From Heliocidaris tuberculata (Eukaryota; Echinodermata; Echinoidea; Camarodonta; Echinometridae): 64,000 bases of DNA. Numbering within the stretch: the stretch's first letter is position 1; every line of letters begins with the position of its first letter. The position numbers and the translations under genes are program-made. Under the pieces are notes generated by a model, which saw nothing but the letters and a program-made list of their open reading frames with translations, searched no databases and was not told where the DNA came from. The stretch spans positions 24,559,030-24,623,029 of the forward strand of contig CM046836.1 in NCBI GenBank assembly GCA_025618425.1, given 5' to 3'. Positions 57,955 through 64,000 of this stretch are shown piece by piece.

Positions 57955-58990
57955 CAGTATTTTTATATTGATTGATTGGTTGATTTATTGCTTTATTTAT
58001 TTACCAAGAGTAATTAAGTATAATACATTTTCATACAATTATATTTACATATAGAGGAAGAAAAGCATTGGATGGTAAAAGGTTAAATATTATTAATTAT
58101 TTATTTATTTATTCATTCATTCATTTATCATTCATTTATCAACACACATCAAGATTTTTAAAAATATTCATACACAAAAAAATGATAAGTACATTCATTG
58201 CCCAGTTAGAATTTGAATTGTGATTAATTTCGATTATTCACTTATTCAGTATTTACAAGTACAAAGCTAACGATTATTGAGAAGTACATTCATTGAAGCA
58301 AAAGTTGACTGGTTGACTGATTAATATTATTCTTTTATCAACAGCAATTAAGTACATACATTTCCATGCAATGATAATCACATATAACAGAGAAGAAAAT
58401 CATTGATTGGTAAAAGGTTAAAAACTATTACAAATAAGTACATTCATTGCCCTGTTAGAATTTAAATTGTGATTAATTTCGATTATTCAGTCATCCAGTA
58501 TACATGTGCAAAGCTTACTAGTATTGATAAGTACATTTATTGAAGGAACAGTTGACTGGTTGACTGACTGGTTTATTTATTTATCAACAGCAATTAAGTA
58601 CAATACATTCCCATACAAAGATATTCACATATAAAGGAAGAAAAGCAATGATTGGTAAAAGGTTAAAAACTATTACAAATAAGTACATTCATTGCTAAGT
58701 TAGAATTTGCATTGTGATTTATTTCGATTATTCAGTCATTCAGTTAGGCCTATACATGCACAAAGCTTACTATTAGTGATATGTACGTTCATTGAAGCAA
58801 AAGAACTGGAATTGTCTTAAATATCAAATACTTAATTATTATGTACATTTCATGTTCGAAGCTTAAAACTTGTAATAAATACATTCATTGAAGCAATAGA
58901 AATGGAATTTCTATTGCGCAATTATAGGTATATACAAAACTTGAAATCAATTATTAGTATCATTCATTAAATCTGTTGGATATTGATTAG
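57955..58990. repeat. ~245-bp satellite, block 2
   Basis: About four units with caattaagta..atacatt, gaagaaaa.cattgattggtaaaaggtt, aagtacattcattg, cccagttagaatttg and tttcgattattcag at intervals of roughly 245 bp (one interval enlarged by an AT-rich insert near 58090-58190). Confidence 0.75.
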
Positions 58991-58999
58991 AATCGATCA

Positions 59000-60830
59000 T
59001 TCAATTATTCAATTTACAGGTATATGCAAAGCTCAAAAATTAATTGATACCATCCACTGATCATTAAGAAGTCGATTTGCGGTGTCTGAAAAATATCAGT
59101 TTTGAAAAGGTTATCATAAGGTTGAATTTAATGATCAACTTAGGCTATGTACAATACTTAAAAGAATCTGGTTGGAAAATCGCAAAATGTGTTATAGGGC
59201 TCGGAATTCTGATACTTTTAATGATTGCCAATGGTCATTTGACTGTTAAAAATCTTTGAATCTGAATTTGGAATTTGGAAGGGCCTTACTTGTAATGGCA
59301 TGAAAATTATTCATGGTGTACGATAACAGAGTGATTTTCCTATGACCGCTTAAGGGGCAAAATACATGAACTGACGTCAAAATTTGACCCGAAAATTGAT
59401 TTTCCAATTTTTATGTAATCATAATTCTCCAATATCTATCCTATGTAAAACTGTGATTTCAACCCATTATTCAACCTAGAAATATTTTTAATTAATGTTT
59501 AATTGGCCATTTTATTTTAATGACCTTGAAGAACAATGCAAAACTAATATCACGAATTGTTTTTGAAAATCTCCTAAATCATTTATATTTTAATCATTTT
59601 TGCTGTATTTGGTATCAAATTGAAAGGCAGGAAGAGCTTTGCAAGAATCACTCAATGTCTTGCATCTACTGCCATCTAATGGTAGGGATAGGAAAGGTAA
59701 AATGACTTTGCAATTGCAATTCTACATTTTTCTGGGCGCACACCTGTAATTATTTCCTATAAGCTCATGTGCTAAAAATGAGAAATAAAAAAAATCATGA
59801 AAAATAAGTGCTAGCAGTGGTACAATTCAAACTTGTGTCTTGATTAGTTCATACCATTTCCTTGACTTCCTAAAAATATGAAGGGGACCCGGTGTTTTTC
59901 AGGATTTTTTTTCTCTCTCTCTCTACAGTGGCTACAACTTAGACTTCCCACAAACCTGGTCTAAGCTACAGTGGTTATGAGGTTTCTTGGGCTGCTAATA
60001 AAGTCCCCATAAAATCCCACTGGGACCAACTCCTGCTCCCTCCTGGGACTGTTCTGAACCAGTAATTATCCGTCTTTATGCACGTTATGGAAAAAAATTG
60101 TTGAAATATGTATCGTTGATTTTATTTTCTTTTTCAACAATTACATCATCTTTGGTATACGGGTCGAGGGGAAATCCCAGAAAATGACTGGATCTAATTA
60201 CTGGCGTGCGTCCTTCGAGTCAATAGAAAATACAGAATTTTAGGTCTACCGCCCTCTTAAGTCGTATGTAAGCACATAGGAATGTGTGAACAAAAATATG
60301 AAAGGAGCTGTACAGATCTGTAAGAGGATTCTTTTTCTTAAAGTGATTGTTATGTACTGAATAGACCTTTCTCTGTAAATTACACAGAATAACCAAATCA
60401 ATCCGAACTTACATTACATTATTACTAATTCACATGTACGCCTGATACATATAGTGTAGCTGCTCCTTTATCATGATTATGAAAACCGCGACATTGTTCA
60501 CACTATAAATTTCACTCGTGTGATCCACAAATAGGTATGTTTAGTTCACAGTTTTCCCAAATTACTAGTATATTGGGAAAAAACCGGTGAATATTTTACA
60601 GCATACATTTATATCATCTTGTCTTAATAATATGTATGTCACGAATAAAGATATAAAACGTTATTTGTTTTTTACTCTGTTGTGTTGAACAGCTATCATT
60701 CATGAACTGTAAATAAATTGTTCATTTATACTGGGTTACAATAAGAATCTGTCTTAATTAATTTAGTGTCACTGACTGCATAGATTTCGGCCTGTATTAT
60801 ATGAACTACTTAATAAGCATGGAATTTCAA
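59000..60830. other. Unassigned stretch
   Basis: I saw no gene. Short frames (for example 59077-59259, 59520-59705) lack known domains and splice context. The region is AT-rich with a TC run near 59911. Confidence 0.4.
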
Positions 60831-60960
60831 TTCAATTCCAATTCCAATGCTTTATTTCACATCTCTTAAAAATGACAGTACATAAAGATAAACAATACAG
60901 TAAAGTAAGTAAATTCTACATTGAAAAAATATATATAGTACAGGGCATATGGAAACGTGA
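60830..60960 (-). repeat. LINE 3'-tail-like remnant
   Basis: Read on the minus strand, aaataaagc..attggaattggaattgaattg looks like the short iterated tail of a CR1/L2-like LINE. No RT coding remains. Confidence 0.4.
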
Positions 60961-60968
60961 AACTATTT

Positions 60969-60974
60969 TTTATT
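60969..60974 (-). promoter_or_regulatory. Candidate polyadenylation signal AATAAA of the Ig gene
   Basis: AATAAA on the minus strand about 320 bp downstream of the stop codon at 61296. Confidence 0.4.
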
Positions 60975-61295
60975 GTTTCAACTCGTCGTAGTTTTCTTAA
61001 TGTTAGTTCAATATCAAAAAGTGAAACAGTTTTACAAAATTTGACTTTTCAGCTTTAACGTCACATGAACCAATCTTCATTTCTAATACAATGTGTACTG
61101 TCATTTAAGATCCCCCCCCCCCCTTTTCTTTTTCTTTTTTTTTTTTCATGTTTTCTCCATTTTTGTGTGAGCGAGGATTGCGGTTCAAGGCCTTTTCTGC
61201 CTTCTGGTCTTGATAAATTCGAGCCAAATTAAACAAAGTCAAAAAGTGAAGCAACGTGGTCAAACGAAAATTGGCTTTGGCGTAGTCTGAAAACT

Positions 61296-62327
61296 TTAAT
61301 TTGTTCCAGCGGATGGAAGGATGCTTTCCATTTGTTCCTCTTGCACGTTTTCCTTCATGGTAACTTCATTATTTTGTATATGCTTCATTCTTCTAACAAC
61401 CCTGCAGTACTTTATACATGTACTCACTGCAACTAAACAAGCCAAACTAGCAATCGTTGCCGAAATTGATAAGCCAATCGCTATTCGTTCCCCAGTATTC
61501 GAACAATTTTGTTTGTCCCTTGTTGTTGTTTGTATTGTCAGTGGATCAGCTGTGACATTAGCATGGATATCACTGACCTCTCTTTGGCCCTCTATTGTTA
61601 TGGTAGGAGGACAAGGGACGATATTTTGTGTGCTTAAGTTGTTGTTAGAGAGATCCCATTCAATATCACGGCATTCACACATCTCTTTAGTTTCATCTAA
61701 GATGGACGCACAACAAAATACATGATGTGAATTCTTTTGAACAAGTATGGTCTGCATTAGATACTTATTGGTTTCAACAGGTTCCCTCAGGGGCGGCATC
61801 CTAATCCCATTTTGATAGCAATCTATCTGACCTGATAGACTGCCAACTGGGGCTGTGCAATGCAGTGCTACCCAGTTATCAACTGTGTATTCGTCACTTA
61901 GTGTACATGAAGCATTACCAGGGCGGAAATCAACCTGCAATCTAATTCTTTCCATTGCACTTATCTCATAAATATCATCACGATCATATACAAAACATAT
62001 GAAGGTTCCTTCATCAGCTCTTAAAACTGGATTTATGGTTAGATGAAGAGAACAATCGTCACTTTCATTTTTGTTCTTTACAGTGTATCTCTTTGCATAT
62101 TCAGAAGGCAATGAGATAGATTCCGAATCTGAACTGTAAAATGGGACTCCGTTACTCCTCTGCAGTGTGACTCTTACAATGTCACATGGATATGAAAAGT
62201 TTAACTGTACAATATCCCCTTCTTTAACATTCTTTATATCAGAATCACAACTAGCTTGACAGAAGAAAATTATCATAATACAAGAGATTAAAAAGACTCT
62301 TACAGTGACCTTTTGCATCTCAAACAT
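61296..62327 (-). CDS. Ig-domain type I membrane protein
   Basis: A single uninterrupted reading frame of 343 codons from ATG at 62327 (a second ATG three codons on would also serve; the upstream extension begins with a non-ATG codon). Residues 1-27 form a signal peptide (V-F-L-I-S-C-I-M-I-I-F-F-C). The first Ig-like domain (about 30-130) has two cysteines and the typical D-E-G-T-F-I-C end; the second (about 135-230) is cysteine-rich with A-L-H-C and C-C. A hydrophobic helix at about 282-306 is followed by a short basic then acidic cytoplasmic tail of about 37 residues. Several N-x-S/T sites lie in the ectodomain. It resembles the many Ig receptors of echinoderms but I cannot name a specific one. 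No ITIM or ITAM is visible in the tail. Intronless structure is uncommon for such genes and may reflect retroposition or lineage habit. Confidence 0.78.
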   Translation of the reverse strand: MFEMQKVTVRVFLISCIMIIFFCQASCDSDIKNVKEGDIVQLNFSYPCDIVRVTLQRSNGVPFYSSDSESISLPSEYAKRYTVKNKNESDDCSLHLTINPVLRADEGTFICFVYDRDDIYEISAMERIRLQVDFRPGNASCTLSDEYTVDNWVALHCTAPVGSLSGQIDCYQNGIRMPPLREPVETNKYLMQTILVQKNSHHVFCCASILDETKEMCECRDIEWDLSNNNLSTQNIVPCPPTITIEGQREVSDIHANVTADPLTIQTTTRDKQNCSNTGERIAIGLSISATIASLACLVAVSTCIKYCRVVRRMKHIQNNEVTMKENVQEEQMESILPSAGTN

Positions 62328-62507
62328 TTTCAGGGTATACTCTTTGATCACTGGCCTTTGTAACACTTCAGAAACAACACTGAAAAATTATATTGCGACA
62401 ATGGTACAGATCAAGATACCGAATATTCTAAATTGTTCTGAATCCAAAATACTTGTAAACTTGAAAGATCACACACTTATTTAGCTGGTGAATGTCAGTT
62501 GAAAGAT

Positions 62508-62690
62508 CAAGTTCTCATACAGAGGTACACAGATTCTCTTGATTCGTTTCTAACGACTCATTGTGTTGCCCAACTTCTCATACAGAGGTACAAAGTTTCT
62601 CTACATTCGTGTCTAACGACTGTGTTGAAAGTTCAACTTGTCACACAGAGGTATACAATGTTTATCTTCATTTGTTTCTAACGGCTGTAT
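62508..62690. repeat. 63-bp tandem repeat, three units, upstream of the Ig gene
   Basis: Units start at 62508, 62571 and 62634, each running CAA(G/C)TT(C/G)TCA(T/C)ACAGAGGTA and ending in CTAACG(A/G)CT. The spacing is constant at 63 bp. Confidence 0.85.
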
Positions 62691-62976
62691 AACTTGATTA
62701 CCATGATTACGACGAAATTTGTTCAGCCAATATCCAATGCATATTTATGATGGATACTTGCTTTCTGTTACGCTCTAGGGGCTGTAACGTGGCTGTAGAC
62801 AAATATTCTTTCTCACTTGAATGAGATGCGCTGATATCAATTGAAACAACGAGATTTTATCTCTGATGTTGAGAATCTGCAAGGGAAACAAGACAAAGAA
62901 TTATAAAGGGTATGAGGTGCACCTACAAAAACTTGACGAAAAAGATTGATATCTGATATTGATCAACCTGTTAAAT

Positions 62977-63193
62977 AGCGCCATCTTTCAACAGGATTTG
63001 GAAAACATCTGTGCATCTTTTCTCCCTTGTACAAGCTTTGAATGTAATTGCAGGCAATTTTCTATGTTTGCAAGTCAAGAGTAATTGTTTGAAAAAAGGT
63101 GCTTATTTTCCAGGCGAGTTCTTAGTTGAAATTCAAAATAAAATGCAGCTAATCTCTAATTATAATCTTAAATTATGACTGAAAGATGGCGCT
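62977..63193. mobile_element. Small MITE with AGCGCCATCTTTCA ends
   Basis: AGCGCCATCTTTCA at the left pairs with TGAAAGATGGCGCT at the right; the interior is AT-rich. Confidence 0.6.
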
Positions 63194-64000
63194 GTTCGAA
63201 TTTTATCAGTTTAAGACAATTTTAAAGCACAATATGCTTATTACTGGACCCCTCAAGCGATGAAGAAAATGCCCTATCACACCTGAAAACTGCCCTTTTA
63301 TTGCTTTTATTCCTTGATAACTGATAACATTACACTGGGCATATACGCTATAGTGACATGTTCTGGAGATAACATTTTTATTTTCCATATTGTAAGACGA
63401 ATCACTGCACGCCATGTGAATGATGGACTACAAGTAAATTTTATGTAGATAAGAGGCATCAAAATAAGTCGCCTAAAGTCCCTATTCAACTAATACGAGA
63501 AGGCACACAAAAAAAGCTGCTGAGCAGCGTCCTTCTTTGGGGAGCTTTGAACCATCTGTGAATATGTGGAGTTAGTAAAGCCATTTTGTGTTGATCAGCT
63601 CTGTGCTTTTCTGTTTTAAAAACACCGGATTATCAGTTCTGTTTACCTGGTGAATCATATCAACTTACACAATTTGCTCTATAAGCAACCACTGAGGGAA
63701 ATTGGGAATTTTTTGAATTTTTCTATCGATAGATGATGGTTTGAGTTTTCTGTTCAATAACCAAAAGGCGTATTACACTTTTTTCCTTTGATATACTGAT
63801 ATCACCAACAAGGTTGTATATTTGACAACACTGGATGTTTAGGTTGCGTTTCTATGCGAGCAGATGTCTGCTTGAAGGTGTTTTTTAAAAAAATAACGGT
63901 ATATGTATAACTACCTTGTGAGTCCAAATAATTTTACACCTAGAAAATTGCTATTTTGTTTAAAACTCAGTTATGAATGCAAAATTATATATATTTTGAA
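63194..64000. other. Unassigned stretch
   Basis: No gene or repeat recognised up to the end of the window. Confidence 0.35.

Noticed and set aside
62508..62690. CRISPR-like array
   Set aside because: The units are contiguous tandem repeats without unique spacers, in eukaryotic DNA.

Overview
This is eukaryotic, AT-rich, repeat-crowded genomic DNA from a marine invertebrate. A sea urchin or other echinoderm is the best guess. That rests on an apextrin-like MACPF plus ApeC gene, an SAMD3-like gene, an intron-poor Ig receptor, and a mobile-element load typical of echinoderm DNA (tRNA-derived SINEs, foldback elements, jockey/CR1-like LINE ends, abundant tacatgta words). The species cannot be fixed from the sequence alone. 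No bacterial-type gene organisation is present.

Three protein-coding genes can be supported. (1) Plus strand, 2496-7757: five exons of the 3' part of an SAMD3-like protein; the 5' end is missing or not recognised. A 146-bp inverted-repeat element sits exactly at the end of the fourth visible exon. It brings an in-frame stop and a frameshift, so this allele looks broken unless splicing compensates. (2) Minus strand, 52509-36140: a complete ten-exon gene of about 635 codons whose splice phases all agree. It encodes a signal peptide, a MACPF domain with the W-G-T-H signature, an ApeC domain and a hydrophobic C-terminus resembling a GPI-anchor signal, i.e. an apextrin-like, probably surface-tethered pore-forming-fold protein. 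(3) Minus strand, 61296-62327: a single-exon type I membrane protein with two Ig-like domains, a transmembrane helix and a short tail. A three-unit 63-bp tandem repeat lies just upstream.

Most of the rest is nested mobile DNA. 1-2495: no exon seen, LINE-tail and GC-rich repeats. 7785-9400: two foldback elements. 9400-12300: a tandem repeat split by a 2-kb hAT-like element that carries further palindromic insertions. 12600-16450: a large direct duplication, a word-iterated element and several dispersed repeats. 16800-18150: four near-identical GTCACACACGTGAC words. 18140-20215: a ~245-bp satellite holding two DNA elements. 20266-22000: a tRNA-like element and a tandem repeat rich in ATGGCCGCC words. 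23120-25830: a LINE remnant containing a MITE, followed by a mariner-like foldback containing another palindrome. 26570-29290: two copies of a long palindromic element, one split by a LINE. 31500-35600: four inverted-repeat elements. The introns of gene 2 hold a large foldback element, SINEs and a mariner-like foldback. 53200-60960: TA-rich microsatellites, SINEs, a hAT-like element with an exact 8-bp target duplication, and the second block of the 245-bp satellite.

The three genes show no sign of acting together. Genes 2 and 3 are both of types linked to surface recognition or defence in invertebrates. A striking genome-level pattern is several unrelated elements built from one short word repeated in both orientations.
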